A stretch of 45,354 bases of DNA from an uncultured Prevotellaceae bacterium (lineage in GTDB: Bacteria > Bacteroidota > Bacteroidia > Bacteroidales > Bacteroidaceae), in assembly GCA_902784565.1 (NCBI GenBank), contig CACZVE010000024.1:1-45354 (forward strand), given 5' to 3'. The position numbers and the translations under genes were made by a program. Positions 1 through 8,612 of this stretch are shown piece after piece. Under the pieces are notes generated by a model. The model had not been told where the DNA came from. It did not search any database and worked only from the letters and a program-made list of their open reading frames with translations. Position 1 is the first letter of the stretch, and each line of letters starts with the position of its first letter.

Positions 1-198
1 ACAGTCGATGAGTCGGACGGTGAGAATCAGTCCACTGACAAAGGCGAGGTTGATCTTCAATACCGTGGTAAGGTAAATCATCAGGTAGGTCGCCACCGTC
101 TGGAAGATAAGGTTCTGCGCCAGGTCGCCTGAGCCAAAGCCGATGCGCTGGAGCCATGATAACTTGTAAAAGCCGTTTGTTTCGTTTGTTGTTGCCAT
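1..198 (-). CDS. GPH-family sugar:cation symporter (N-terminal fragment, cut by window edge)
   Basis: The reading frame begins at the ATG at 198 and runs off the left edge after 66 codons. The visible residues contain the N-terminal signature of glycoside-pentoside-hexuronide (MelB-like) symporters: a short cytoplasmic start, then GFGSGDLAQNLIFQ leading into the first membrane helix, and a second helix beginning near residue 54. It aligns by eye with the complete symporter at 2321 (GYSLGDAAANLVFQ). It starts 13 bases after the stop of the carbohydrate esterase, so the two are probably co-transcribed, with import of a deacetylated oligosaccharide the likely link. The substrate is not determinable from this fragment. 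Confidence 0.85.
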   Translation of the reverse strand, partial: MATTNETNGFYKLSWLQRIGFGSGDLAQNLIFQTVATYLMIYLTTVLKINLAFVSGLILTVRLIDC

Positions 199-211
199 AA
201 AACTTAGTTAT

Positions 212-2152
212 TTAATTGTTAATGTTTAGTTCAAAAGATGACATCGGGAGTCCGCTGATGGAACGTACGTTGGCCTTCAAGGGGTTGTCCTTCCAGGCGT
301 AGCGGACTTTCTGGGGTGAGGCGAACGGTGAGAGAATCGTGATGCGGTTCGCATCAGCGGTGGCCTCGGCATTCACGAATCTACCGTCAGAACCGGCCAG
401 TTCGAACTCATTGAGCGTGCCGGGCTGGACGGGCATGTCGAGGGTGAGGATGACTTTACCGTCCTTCACCTCGGCAGCGACGACCTCTGGCGAGAGCCAC
501 ACCTTATTATTATATACAAGGCGGTCGAAACACAAACCGATACGTTCGGCTGCCTCTTTCTTACGGAGCGGATGGATGTCGACGGTCTCACCAAGGTCAT
601 TGAGGACGGCGAGTTCGGCGTAGGGATCTGCCTTCGCGACGACGCGCTGGGCCTCGCGGAGTTGTGCCCAACTGCTATTCACGGGTGCGGCCTGATAGGA
701 GATAGGACGTGGGAAACCGGTCTGCTGACGTCCGTCGTAGTTTGCCAACTGTGCGATGACGAAAGGCATCTGTTGGTCCTGCCAGGTGTCGCGCCAACAG
801 CCGATCAGTTTCTTCAGGTAGTCGGCATAGGGACCGGGATTACCTGTGTTCGACTCGCCCTGATACCACACGATGCCATTGATGGCATAGGGGGCGAGGG
901 GATAGAGCACGGCATTATAGAGCGTTGTCGGCTGGTTCTGTAATGAGACATCGCCACCGGGACAGGGCGGCATCTCTGCACCCAGATGGAACTTCCACGT
1001 GCTACCAAGTGGGATGACATCCTTCGGCATAGGGTTCTGTGAGAAACGGTCATCACCGAAACAGAGCATGTAGGGTTTCTCGGGGATGAAATGCACGGCA
1101 CCGTTCTTATTGATGAAACGGATGGCAATCACGTTGTCGCCCTCCTGAAGCAGTCCTTCGGGGATGTCATAGCGGCGTGGGGGATATTGGTAACCCGTGC
1201 TGCCAATCTGTTTGCCGTTGAGGTAGGTGATATCCTGGTCGTAGAGCGTACCCAACAACAGACGGGCGGGTTTGCCGGCATGGGCCTTGTCTATCTGGAT
1301 ATGCTGACGGAGCCAGATGGAACCCGTTCCCCGCCAACTCCAGTCGTCCTGATTGATCTGAGACCATGACGCATCGTCGCAATCGACTTCCGCATAACCA
1401 GGATCGTTGGCTCCCAACAACTCGTTCCACCGTCTGTTGGCCTCGCCGTTGGCCTGCATCTGTGCCCGGATATAGTTGTCGTTCTGATAGAATGCGATCC
1501 GCTTGATTAACATGGGGTAGTCTTTGGCCAGACTGTCGGCAGAGATCCACGCCTCAATAGGGGTGCCACCCCAACTGTTGACGATGATGCCCTGTGCCAC
1601 CCCCGTCTTCTCAAACATCCGTTTACCGAGGAAATAGCCGATGGCGGAGAAAGGCCAGGCATTTTGTTTGTTCAGCGGTTTCCAGTTGATGCTGGTGGGA
1701 CGGATATCGTCCTTCGGACCGTGGGTAGCCGTCTCGTTCTGTACACGGAACAGTCTGATCTGGGGATTCTCATCGTTGTCGACCTCCTGGACATACTGCG
1801 GATAGACCCGTTCGATATGCACATCGATATTCGACTGTCCCGACAACAGCCACACGTCGCCAATCATCACATTGTCGAGGACGAGATCGTTGACCGATAA
1901 TTGGTAGGGGCCTCCGGCCTTCATCTTCGGCAGGTCGATACGCCATTTGCCGTTGGCATCAGCCGTCGTGGTGTATTGTTTCTTATTGAATTGGATGGTG
2001 ACAGACTCCCCTGCATCCGCCTTACCCCAGACGGGGATGGCCTTGTTTCGCTGCATGACCATGCCGGACTGGAACAACTGGGGGAGACTGACCTTAGCCT
2101 CTGCCCACGAGATGCACAGCAGCGCTGCGCCAATAAGAAGTGTTCTTTTCAT
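212..2152 (-). CDS. Secreted carbohydrate (sialate/xylan-type) O-acetylesterase, CE20-like
   Basis: 646 residues with an N-terminal signal peptide of about 19 residues (MKRTLL...AEA), so exported. The SGNH/SASA-type esterase domain is split. The first part carries the nucleophile motif GQSN (near residue 105). A galactose-binding-like jelly roll occupies about residues 255-365 (tryptophan-rich, with DITYLNGKQIG). The second part resumes with WYQGESN and ends with a DIHP segment that would supply the Asp/His of the triad. This split architecture is known in CE20 xyloglucan/xylan acetylesterases, while simple annotation would say sialate O-acetylesterase. Its neighbours, GPH symporters and a GH43 xylosidase, favour removal of acetyl groups from hemicellulose oligosaccharides. 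The exact substrate is inferred. Confidence 0.88.
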   Translation of the reverse strand: MKRTLLIGAALLCISWAEAKVSLPQLFQSGMVMQRNKAIPVWGKADAGESVTIQFNKKQYTTTADANGKWRIDLPKMKAGGPYQLSVNDLVLDNVMIGDVWLLSGQSNIDVHIERVYPQYVQEVDNDENPQIRLFRVQNETATHGPKDDIRPTSINWKPLNKQNAWPFSAIGYFLGKRMFEKTGVAQGIIVNSWGGTPIEAWISADSLAKDYPMLIKRIAFYQNDNYIRAQMQANGEANRRWNELLGANDPGYAEVDCDDASWSQINQDDWSWRGTGSIWLRQHIQIDKAHAGKPARLLLGTLYDQDITYLNGKQIGSTGYQYPPRRYDIPEGLLQEGDNVIAIRFINKNGAVHFIPEKPYMLCFGDDRFSQNPMPKDVIPLGSTWKFHLGAEMPPCPGGDVSLQNQPTTLYNAVLYPLAPYAINGIVWYQGESNTGNPGPYADYLKKLIGCWRDTWQDQQMPFVIAQLANYDGRQQTGFPRPISYQAAPVNSSWAQLREAQRVVAKADPYAELAVLNDLGETVDIHPLRKKEAAERIGLCFDRLVYNNKVWLSPEVVAAEVKDGKVILTLDMPVQPGTLNEFELAGSDGRFVNAEATADANRITILSPFASPQKVRYAWKDNPLKANVRSISGLPMSSFELNINN

Positions 2153-2181
2153 AAAGTTGGTAATCTGTCAGATTTCTGATG

Positions 2182-2189
2182 CAAATATA
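2182..2189 (-). promoter_or_regulatory. -7 box of esterase operon (TATATTTG)
   Basis: On the minus strand this reads TATATTTG, matching the Bacteroidetes -7 consensus TAnnTTTG, 29 bases before the esterase ATG. No clear -33 TTTG is seen at the usual distance, so it is a weaker assignment than the two-part promoters elsewhere in the window. Confidence 0.45.
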
Positions 2190-2295
2190 GCAAATAATTG
2201 CGTTGAAATGGCGGATTATCTTCTTTTTCTTTCCAAATGAAACATCATGAAAAGCATCTGTAACATTTCAAAACGGCACATAATCCTATTTTTAT

Positions 2296-2303
2296 TAACT
2301 TTG
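2296..2303 (+). promoter_or_regulatory. -7 box before GPH symporter (TAACTTTG)
   Basis: TAACTTTG fits TAnnTTTG and lies 17 bases before the ATG at 2321. It would drive the symporter-GH43-sigma factor unit. The divergent esterase promoter lies about 110 bases away. An 8-bp inverted repeat (TTGAAATG at 2203-2210, CATTTCAA at 2264-2271) sits between them and could bind a shared regulator. Confidence 0.5.
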
Positions 2304-2320
2304 CAGCCAAGATTGATTTA

Positions 2321-3781
2321 ATGGCTTTAAAGAACGATATACAGCAGAAAGTCTCATTAGGCGAGAAGGTGGGTTACTCTTTGGGTGACGCCGCTGCTAA
2401 TCTCGTGTTCCAGATGATGGTCATTTTCCAGTTGAAGTTCTATACCGATGTCTTCGGACTGGATGGAGCCGTGGCGGGCAGTGTCTTGCTGATTGCCAGT
2501 CTCTCTGCCATCGTGGTGGATCCCCTCATCGGACTGATGGCCGACCGGACCAATACCCGTTGGGGTAAGTTCCGTCCCTGGCTTCTGTGGACCGCCATTC
2601 CTTTCTGCATATTCTATGTTCTGGCATTCTACAATCCCGGCATTGAGGAGAAGGGTATGGTGGCTACCTACGCAACCATCTCCTATCTGTTGCTGATGAC
2701 GGTCTACTCTTTTAATAATGTGCCCTACACTTCATTGGGCGGTGTGATGACGAGTGATATCAAGGAACGTACGAACATCACCACCATCCGTTTTGTGGCA
2801 GTGATCATCGCCCAGTTCTTCGTGCAGGGTCTCACGCTGCCGTTGGTGGATCATTTCGGGAACAATGGGGAAAACCTGCAGCACGGTTGGGTGTGTACCA
2901 TCGGAATCTTTTCTGTGATTGCCTTTATCTTCTTTATGATTGCCTTTAAGGTGTCCAGAGAACGTATCCAACCGCCTCCCACGCAGGTCATGAGTGTCAA
3001 GGAAGATGTCAAACAGACCGTCTCGAACGTGCCTTGGAACATTATGTTCGTCCTGACCTTCTCTATCTTTGTTACACTGGCCATGTGGGGTTCTGCCATG
3101 AATTTCTATTTCCAGTATAATATCGACCAGAAATCATTGTATGACTTCCTGCATTTCTTCAATTTATTGGACGACCCGGCTGAGGCTTATTCCGTAGGCT
3201 TCTCCGTGTTCAACATGGTTTCGGCCATTGTGCAGTTTGTGGGTGTCATCTTCCTGTCGCAGTACCTGGCTAATAAATATGGTAAGAAGAAGACCTTTAT
3301 CGTCTGTCTCTTCCTGACAACCATTTTCACGGGCATGTTCTATATCCCTTCCCCGACAGATGTCAGTCTGGTCTTTGTACTGAATATCCTGAAGTCACTG
3401 GCCTATGCACCCACCATCCCGTTGTTGTGGGCGATGATTGCCGATGTGGCAGACCATATCGAATATGAGAGTCACCGTCGTGCCACAGGTTTCTGCTTCT
3501 CAGGAATCGTGATGGCTCTGAAGGTTGGTCTTGGTACGGGTGGTGCCATCGCAGGTATCATCATCTCCGCCTTCGGCTATGTGTCGGGCAATGTGAGTGT
3601 ACAGAACGAGAGTGCGATGGAGGGTATCCGTCTGGTGTCCAGTCTCCTGCCCGCCATTCTGTTCGGTGTCGGTGTCGTGGCTCTGTATTTCTATCCCATC
3701 ACCAAGGAGTATAATGAAGGTATGCAGGCGGAACTGGCTTCCAGGCGTCGGCAGGCCAACCAGACCGATGAGAGTTATTAA
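2321..3781 (+). CDS. GPH-family sugar:cation symporter (MelB/XynB-type MFS)
   Basis: 486 residues with about 12 hydrophobic segments, a full-length inner-membrane transporter. The N-terminal GEKVGYSLGDAAANLVFQ and the loop DRTNTRWGKFRPWLLW are hallmarks of the glycoside-pentoside-hexuronide:cation symporter family (the latter corresponds to the R-x-G-k-f-R-P motif between helices 2 and 3). It is followed 36 bases later by a GH43 xylosidase/arabinofuranosidase, an arrangement known for uptake and cytoplasmic cleavage of xylo-oligosaccharides. Xylo-oligosaccharide uptake is therefore the inferred role. A -7 box lies just upstream. The C-terminal tail is charged and cytoplasmic, as is usual. Confidence 0.92.
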   Translation: MALKNDIQQKVSLGEKVGYSLGDAAANLVFQMMVIFQLKFYTDVFGLDGAVAGSVLLIASLSAIVVDPLIGLMADRTNTRWGKFRPWLLWTAIPFCIFYVLAFYNPGIEEKGMVATYATISYLLLMTVYSFNNVPYTSLGGVMTSDIKERTNITTIRFVAVIIAQFFVQGLTLPLVDHFGNNGENLQHGWVCTIGIFSVIAFIFFMIAFKVSRERIQPPPTQVMSVKEDVKQTVSNVPWNIMFVLTFSIFVTLAMWGSAMNFYFQYNIDQKSLYDFLHFFNLLDDPAEAYSVGFSVFNMVSAIVQFVGVIFLSQYLANKYGKKKTFIVCLFLTTIFTGMFYIPSPTDVSLVFVLNILKSLAYAPTIPLLWAMIADVADHIEYESHRRATGFCFSGIVMALKVGLGTGGAIAGIIISAFGYVSGNVSVQNESAMEGIRLVSSLLPAILFGVGVVALYFYPITKEYNEGMQAELASRRRQANQTDESY

Positions 3782-3817
3782 CTACGAAACAATGTCTAAT
3801 TTAAATAATTTGTGAAT

Positions 3818-4819
3818 ATGAAACCGCGTTATCTTTTCCCGAGTGATTATATGGCAGATCCCGCTGCCAATGTGTTTAACGGACGTTTGTACGTCTATCC
3901 TTCCCACGACTGGGAGGCAGGTGCTGCTTTCGACGATGATGGCGGACACTTCCAGATGAAGGACTATCATGTGCTCTCGATGGATGACATTGAGAATGGT
4001 GAGGTGACCGATCATGGTAAGATTCTCGACGTGGCACAGGTGAAGTGGGCTGAGAAGCAGATGTGGGACAATGATGTCGTCGAGAAGGACGGCAAATACT
4101 ACCTGATCTTCTCTGCCAAGGACTACAACGGTGTGTTCCACCTCGGTGTGGCAGTGGCTGACAAGCCCGAAGGACCGTTCATCCCGAACGATGAGCCTAT
4201 CCGTGGTTCCATGAGTATCGACCCCTGTGTGTTCAAGGATGATGACGGTGAGATCTACATCTACTTCGGTGGTCTGTGGGGCGGACAACTCCAGTGGTAT
4301 CAGGCTCCTGAGAAGTTGGTGAAGGAAGGTATCGACCTCGGTCCTGCCGCTGACAAGAAGACCCAACTCTTCGCACCTGCCGACATCCCGGCACTGCCCA
4401 GTTTTGTGGTACGCCTGAATGGTGATGAGATGCAGTTTGCTGAGGCTCCACGTAATGTGATCATCATCGACAAGGACGGACAGCCCCTGAAGGCCGGTGA
4501 CCCGCACCGCTTCTTCGAGGCTTCATGGATGCACAAGTACAATGGGAAGTACTACTTCAGTTACTCGACTGGCGACAGTCACTTCCTCTGCTATGCCATC
4601 GGTGACAACCCCTACGGTCCGTTCACCTATCAGGGTGTGATCCTCGACCCCGTTGTCGGTTGGACAACCCACCACAGCATTGTACAGTATAAGGGTGAGT
4701 GGTTCCTGTTCTATCATGACTGTGTACCCTCCAACGACATCACCCATCTGCGTTCATTGAAGGTACAGCGTCTGTTCTACAATGAGGATGGAACGATTAA
4801 AAAGGTTGTGAATGAGTAA
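3818..4819 (+). CDS. GH43 beta-xylosidase / alpha-L-arabinofuranosidase
   Basis: 333 residues, one five-bladed propeller domain, no signal peptide, so cytoplasmic. The three GH43 acidic residues are visible: base Asp14 in ADPAANVF, pKa-tuning Asp135 in SIDPCVF, and acid Glu234 in FFEASWMHKY. The sequence closely recalls the Prevotella xylosidase/arabinofuranosidases next to GPH transporters (for example YMADPA, YPSHDWE, GLWGGQLQ and WTTHH motifs), subfamily GH43_1-like. I start at the ATG at 3818; an in-frame GTG at 3812 would add two residues. It probably cleaves xylo-oligosaccharides imported by the upstream symporter. Its last codons overlap the start of the sigma factor by 8 bases. Confidence 0.92.
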   Translation: MKPRYLFPSDYMADPAANVFNGRLYVYPSHDWEAGAAFDDDGGHFQMKDYHVLSMDDIENGEVTDHGKILDVAQVKWAEKQMWDNDVVEKDGKYYLIFSAKDYNGVFHLGVAVADKPEGPFIPNDEPIRGSMSIDPCVFKDDDGEIYIYFGGLWGGQLQWYQAPEKLVKEGIDLGPAADKKTQLFAPADIPALPSFVVRLNGDEMQFAEAPRNVIIIDKDGQPLKAGDPHRFFEASWMHKYNGKYYFSYSTGDSHFLCYAIGDNPYGPFTYQGVILDPVVGWTTHHSIVQYKGEWFLFYHDCVPSNDITHLRSLKVQRLFYNEDGTIKKVVNE

Positions 4820-5303
4820 TCTCATAGAGACATATTACACGGATCATCGCGACGAACTGCTGGCATTTGTCAGCAGTCGTCTCGGTGGCTCGGAAGAGTC
4901 GGAGGACATCGTCCAGAATGTTTTCCTGCGACTTCTGACCACCGACAAGATGATAACGGTAGTTACCTTGCCAGCCTTAGTCTATACGATGACACGCAAC
5001 CTGATCACAGACTACTACCGCCGTCGGCATACCTACGAGGCGTTTGAGCATTTCATCAAGGGTTCTTCGGAAGCGGATGACTCGATGGAATCGGTGTTCT
5101 CTGCCCGAGAACTGACAGAACTGCTGGAACGCGGTTTGGCCCGCATCCCGGAGAACTGTCGTGAGGTCTACCGCCTGCATATCTATGGCGGGATGAAGGT
5201 CGGTGAGATCTCTCAGACCTTGGGTGAGGGGTATAAGTCGGTGGAGCACCGTCTGGGTACTGCCAGGAAGGTCGTACGTCAATACTTGCGAAAATACGCG
5301 TAG
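4812..5303 (+). CDS. ECF-type RNA polymerase sigma factor in the xylan locus
   Basis: 163 residues with sigma region 2 at about residues 10-75 (EDIVQNVFLRLL, then the DYYRRR basic patch) and region 4 at about 105-160 (IPENCREVYRLHIYGGMKVGEISQTLGEGYKSVEHRL, a helix-turn-helix). The ATG overlaps the end of the GH43 gene by 8 bases, so translation is probably coupled. No anti-sigma gene or FecR/SusC-type partner is nearby; the next gene is convergent. Bacteroidetes ECF factors commonly control glycan loci, but usually with an anti-sigma/TonB receptor pair, so a sigma factor expressed from within a xylosidase operon is unusual. Target promoters are unknown. Confidence 0.9.
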   Translation: MSNLIETYYTDHRDELLAFVSSRLGGSEESEDIVQNVFLRLLTTDKMITVVTLPALVYTMTRNLITDYYRRRHTYEAFEHFIKGSSEADDSMESVFSARELTELLERGLARIPENCREVYRLHIYGGMKVGEISQTLGEGYKSVEHRLGTARKVVRQYLRKYA

Positions 5304-5331
5304 CCTATCCCTTTTCGTGTTGTGGACTGGC

Positions 5332-6870
5332 TTAGTCTTCTACGATTCTGATGCGTCCTTGTGGTTGGGCGTATCTCTGGCCTGTATGACCTCCGAGCAC
5401 CTGCTTCAGATAGTCTGACAAGGCCTCGTAATAACGGAGTGAACTCTCCTGGAGCACCGGACATTTCTTGAAGCAGTCGAAGAAACCGCCGGCATCGTGG
5501 TTGTAGTTTGTCAGGGCGATGCTGTAGGTACGCTGCATGTCGATAGGTGCATAACTCCCGTCTGCCTGTTGTATCTCGATGTCACTTACGGTGTGACTCT
5601 TGCTGTGGATGGTAAACCGCAGACCGGAAACCTGTGGGAAGTTACCGTCGAGCACAGGGACCAGAGCCGTACAACGCGTCAGCATCGTCTTTAGTTGTTC
5701 GGCTGTTACAGAAATCCGGCGCAGGGTATTGTCGTAGGGCAACATACCGATGATGTCGCCGTAGGTGATGTCACCTGCCATAATATCATTACGGATGCCG
5801 CCACCGTTCTCCATGCCGATGTCAGCCTTCATGGTGTAACGGTAGGCATCAGCAACGAGGTCACCGGCATTCGTTTCCTGTCCACGTACTATAAATTGGT
5901 CATTCTCATCGCTCACCACCAGTCTGTAATCGCTATGAGCTACAAGTTCGGAGGTCACAGCCTTTACCATCTGGTGGATGCTGTCGATGGTAGCGGTGAT
6001 CTTTGCGTTTTCGTAGGGGATGTCTTTGCTCTTGATGAGTTGGGTGATGAATCGTCCGTCGGGGGTGATGAGCAGTTTGCCGACATTGGCGAACTGGGTA
6101 CCTGTCTGTGTAACGGTGATTTCCTTGCCGTCGAGGTCCGTTGCCTTGTCACATTCGATAATAGAGTGGCTATGACCGTCGAGTACCACGTCAATGCCTC
6201 GGATGTGATTGACGAGACGGTGCGAACTGAATCCCATCGACTGGACGGTCTCGCCCACATGTGAGAGCAGCACCACATAGTCGGCACCCTCGCTGCGGGC
6301 CTTGTCGACAGCCTGCTGAATCAGTTCATAGAAGGTTTTCGGCTTCAGGTCGTAGAGCAGGATGCCGTTGGTGTCGTAGAACGAATAGCCCTCGAGGATC
6401 ATCGTCTCTGGGGTACAGGCTCCGACATAGGCAATCTTCTTGTTGCCATACTGATGGATGACATATGGGGCATAAATCGGCTGTGGCTCGCCGGCTTCAA
6501 AGAAGTTGGCACAAACAACAGGGGTGCCTATTTGCTCTAATAATGCCTTCAAACGAGGCACGCCATAGTCAAACTCATGGTTGCCCAACGTCAGGGCGTG
6601 GTAGTCCATATAACGCATGATGTCGGCGATGTATTGTCCTTTCGAGATGGCGCCCGTGGTGTTACCCTGCAGGAAGTCACCACAACAGACGGCAGCGGCG
6701 TAGGCCGTATCTGTACTATTGATGGCATCGCGCAGACCGGCAATCTTCGTATAACCGTCAATACCGCAATGCACATCGTTCTCGTAGAGAATGACAATAC
6801 TCTTCTGGGCCATCGTCAGATGGCAGCCCATCATCAGGGCCAACACACTAAAACATAATTTCCGTACCAT
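5332..6870 (-). CDS. Secreted 5'-nucleotidase / metallophosphoesterase (UshA family)
   Basis: 512 residues starting at the ATG at 6870; the open frame extends further upstream but only through the queC gene. The start is supported by a signal peptide (MVRKLCFSVLALMMGCHLTMAQ). The N-terminal metallophosphatase domain shows the metal ligands in order: NDVH, CGDFLQG, GNHEFDYG, LSHVGE and DGHSHS. The C-terminal 5'-nucleotidase domain has ETNAGDLVADAYR and NGGGIR, which bind the nucleotide. The family hydrolyses 5'-nucleotides, cyclic nucleotides or UDP-sugars outside the cytoplasm; the precise substrate is not readable. It starts 4 bases after the queC stop, so the two form a transcription unit. 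Confidence 0.92.
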   Translation of the reverse strand: MVRKLCFSVLALMMGCHLTMAQKSIVILYENDVHCGIDGYTKIAGLRDAINSTDTAYAAAVCCGDFLQGNTTGAISKGQYIADIMRYMDYHALTLGNHEFDYGVPRLKALLEQIGTPVVCANFFEAGEPQPIYAPYVIHQYGNKKIAYVGACTPETMILEGYSFYDTNGILLYDLKPKTFYELIQQAVDKARSEGADYVVLLSHVGETVQSMGFSSHRLVNHIRGIDVVLDGHSHSIIECDKATDLDGKEITVTQTGTQFANVGKLLITPDGRFITQLIKSKDIPYENAKITATIDSIHQMVKAVTSELVAHSDYRLVVSDENDQFIVRGQETNAGDLVADAYRYTMKADIGMENGGGIRNDIMAGDITYGDIIGMLPYDNTLRRISVTAEQLKTMLTRCTALVPVLDGNFPQVSGLRFTIHSKSHTVSDIEIQQADGSYAPIDMQRTYSIALTNYNHDAGGFFDCFKKCPVLQESSLRYYEALSDYLKQVLGGHTGQRYAQPQGRIRIVED

Positions 6871-6874
6871 ATTA

Positions 6875-7528
6875 TTATTTATTATATTCTGTCGGATCGG
6901 GGATGCCGGCTTCGGCGAGCGCCTCGCGACGTTCCACACAGGTGCCGCACTTACCACAGTGTTTTTCACCACCACGATAGCATGACCAGGTTTCGGCATA
7001 GTTGATGCCCAATGCCTTGCCCCGGGCGGCGATCTGTCCTTTCGTCATGTGACAATAAGGGGAGAGCAGACGAACCCCATTGAAAGTACCTGCATGGACA
7101 GCGGCATCAAACGCCTCCACGAACTCTGGACGACAATCGGGATAGATGGTATGGTCACCCCCATGATTGGCCATCATGATATACTGCAGATCGTTGCTCT
7201 CTGCCATACCGGCAGCGATAGCCAACATGATCCCATTACGGAAAGGCACCACCGTCGACTGCATATTCTCATCGGCATAATGTCCCTCTGGGATGGCGGC
7301 ATCGCCCTCCAACAGTGAACTGCGGAAATACTGTCCCATGAAGTCGAGGGGTATCACGAGATGTTTGATACCTAACCGTTCACAGTGCTGTCTGGCAAAG
7401 GGAATCTCCTTGGCATTATGGTTCGATCCGTAGTCGAAAGAGATGGCCAAGGCTATCCGCTCCTGATAGTCATATAATAAGGTGGTGGAGTCCATTCCCC
7501 CGCTCAGAATCAATACACAGTCTTTCAT
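6875..7528 (-). CDS. queC: 7-cyano-7-deazaguanine synthase
   Basis: 217 residues, typical length. The N-terminal PP-loop SGGMDST (residues 9-15) binds ATP, and the C-terminal zinc site is complete: Cys183, Cys191, Cys194 and Cys197 (C-x7-C-x2-C-x2-C). QueC converts 7-carboxy-7-deazaguanine and ammonia to preQ0, the precursor of queuosine in tRNA (and of deazapurine DNA modifications in some systems). No other queuosine genes are in the window. It precedes the 5'-nucleotidase by 4 bases, so they are probably co-transcribed. Confidence 0.97.
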   Translation of the reverse strand: MKDCVLILSGGMDSTTLLYDYQERIALAISFDYGSNHNAKEIPFARQHCERLGIKHLVIPLDFMGQYFRSSLLEGDAAIPEGHYADENMQSTVVPFRNGIMLAIAAGMAESNDLQYIMMANHGGDHTIYPDCRPEFVEAFDAAVHAGTFNGVRLLSPYCHMTKGQIAARGKALGINYAETWSCYRGGEKHCGKCGTCVERREALAEAGIPDPTEYNK

Positions 7529-7547
7529 CTCTCGTCAATTTTTGCTG

Positions 7548-7555
7548 CAAAGATA
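7548..7555 (-). promoter_or_regulatory. -7 box of queC (TATCTTTG)
   Basis: The minus strand reads TATCTTTG, 19 bases before the queC ATG at 7528. No matching TTTG is clear at -33. It lies close to the divergent promoter of the Cache sensor gene (7574-7606). Confidence 0.5.
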
Positions 7556-7573
7556 ATACTTTTTTGGGGATTT

Positions 7574-7606
7574 TTTGTGTGGTGTCGGAGAATTTTTGTA
7601 ATTTCG
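7574..7606 (+). promoter_or_regulatory. Two-part Bacteroidetes promoter of the Cache sensor gene
   Basis: TTTG at 7574-7577, 21 bases, then TAATTTCG at 7599-7606 (one change from TAnnTTTG). Only four bases separate the -7 box from the ATG at 7611, so transcription would begin at or next to the start codon, giving an essentially leaderless mRNA. Confidence 0.5.
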
Positions 7607-7610
7607 CGGC

Positions 7611-8612
7611 ATGAAACAGACATTTAAAGTATTTGTAGATAAGCAGACACGCAACATACTGTTCACCGTATTGGCAGTTTTATTTATTTTCGCTTTCGTG
7701 TCCTTTATGATATGCCGTCATACCTTGACAGCAGAGGCCCAGATACGTTACATCGGACTGAAGAACGTTATCTCCGAGAAGTTTTCCAAGACCATCGGTG
7801 CTATGGAGATGAGTGCTGAGAACGTTTTTGACGAGGTGGGTAAGCACATGGACTCCCCTGAGGCTGTGGTTACCGCCTTGAAAAGCAAGACGCATCTTAA
7901 TCCGGAGGTAAGAGGCTATTTTGCTGCGTTTGAGCCTGAATATTTCCCACAGAAAGGCACCTGGTTTGAGCCTTATATTCACCATAGTGATAGCAGCGAG
8001 TTTGAGTATTCGCAAGTAGGTTCGGCGCGTCATGACTACACGAAGTCCGACTGGTACGTCCGGGCGAAGCAGTCGAGTGACAGTTTCTGGTCTGATCCTT
8101 ATTATTACTACGATGGAACGAGTATGAGTGGCCACTATGCCACGTTCGTCAAGCCGATCTTCGACTCAACAGGTCGTCTGGCATGTGTCTGCGGTGCCGA
8201 TATCACCTTTGACTGGGCAACCAAGGAATTGCAAAGAATAGACAATGAAAGCAAGAATGACAGTCTGCTGAATATGGGCCATTTGTATGAGATACTTGAC
8301 TTCTACTCTGTCATTATCGATAAGGACGGATACTGTATTGTCCATCCAGAGGGCAAGAGTATGCCGTTGACGAAAGAACAGGCCCGTGTCTTAACGCAAC
8401 AGAGAAGCGGCATGATGGACCTGGAGATTAGTGGTGTGCCGTCGACGCTCTATTATTCGCCAATCGAACATGTAGACTGGACAGTGGCTATCGTTGTGAC
8501 GAAACAAGACATGCAAAAGACATTGTTCATGCTGGGTCTTGTTTTCTTCCTGATAATGCTCATCGGCATCATCGTCGTGTGGGTGGCCTGTAGCAGAGTT
8601 ACTGGAAAATAA
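7611..8612 (+). CDS. Membrane-anchored dCache-type sensor lacking an output domain
   Basis: 333 residues. One transmembrane helix at about 15-37, an extracytoplasmic domain of about 270 residues, and a second helix at about 308-328, then only six or seven residues. The external domain carries Cache features (YFAAFEPEYF, DYTKSDWYVRAKQSSDSFWSDPYYY, HYATFVKPIFDSTGRLACVCGADITFD), as in small-molecule sensors. In related Bacteroidetes proteins the second helix leads into a HAMP linker and a phosphatase or kinase; here the frame stops right where HAMP would begin (ACSRVTGK). The gene end overlaps the M16 protease end by 14 bases. It may be a truncated gene or a genuine stand-alone input module. The ligand is unknown. 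Confidence 0.75.
   Translation: MKQTFKVFVDKQTRNILFTVLAVLFIFAFVSFMICRHTLTAEAQIRYIGLKNVISEKFSKTIGAMEMSAENVFDEVGKHMDSPEAVVTALKSKTHLNPEVRGYFAAFEPEYFPQKGTWFEPYIHHSDSSEFEYSQVGSARHDYTKSDWYVRAKQSSDSFWSDPYYYYDGTSMSGHYATFVKPIFDSTGRLACVCGADITFDWATKELQRIDNESKNDSLLNMGHLYEILDFYSVIIDKDGYCIVHPEGKSMPLTKEQARVLTQQRSGMMDLEISGVPSTLYYSPIEHVDWTVAIVVTKQDMQKTLFMLGLVFFLIMLIGIIVVWVACSRVTGK

Noticed and set aside
3792-3815. Seven-codon upstream frame (ATG TCT ... TGA) overlapping the GTG before the GH43 start
   Set aside because: Too short to support as a leader peptide and without a ribosome site; noted only as a possible coupling device.
3782-4507. Antisense frame opposite the GH43 gene
   Set aside because: Shadow frame; the GH43 catalytic residues fix the real strand.
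6871-6999. Extended N-terminus of the 5'-nucleotidase (43 extra residues)
   Set aside because: The extension lies entirely within queC in another frame and would hide a clear signal peptide.
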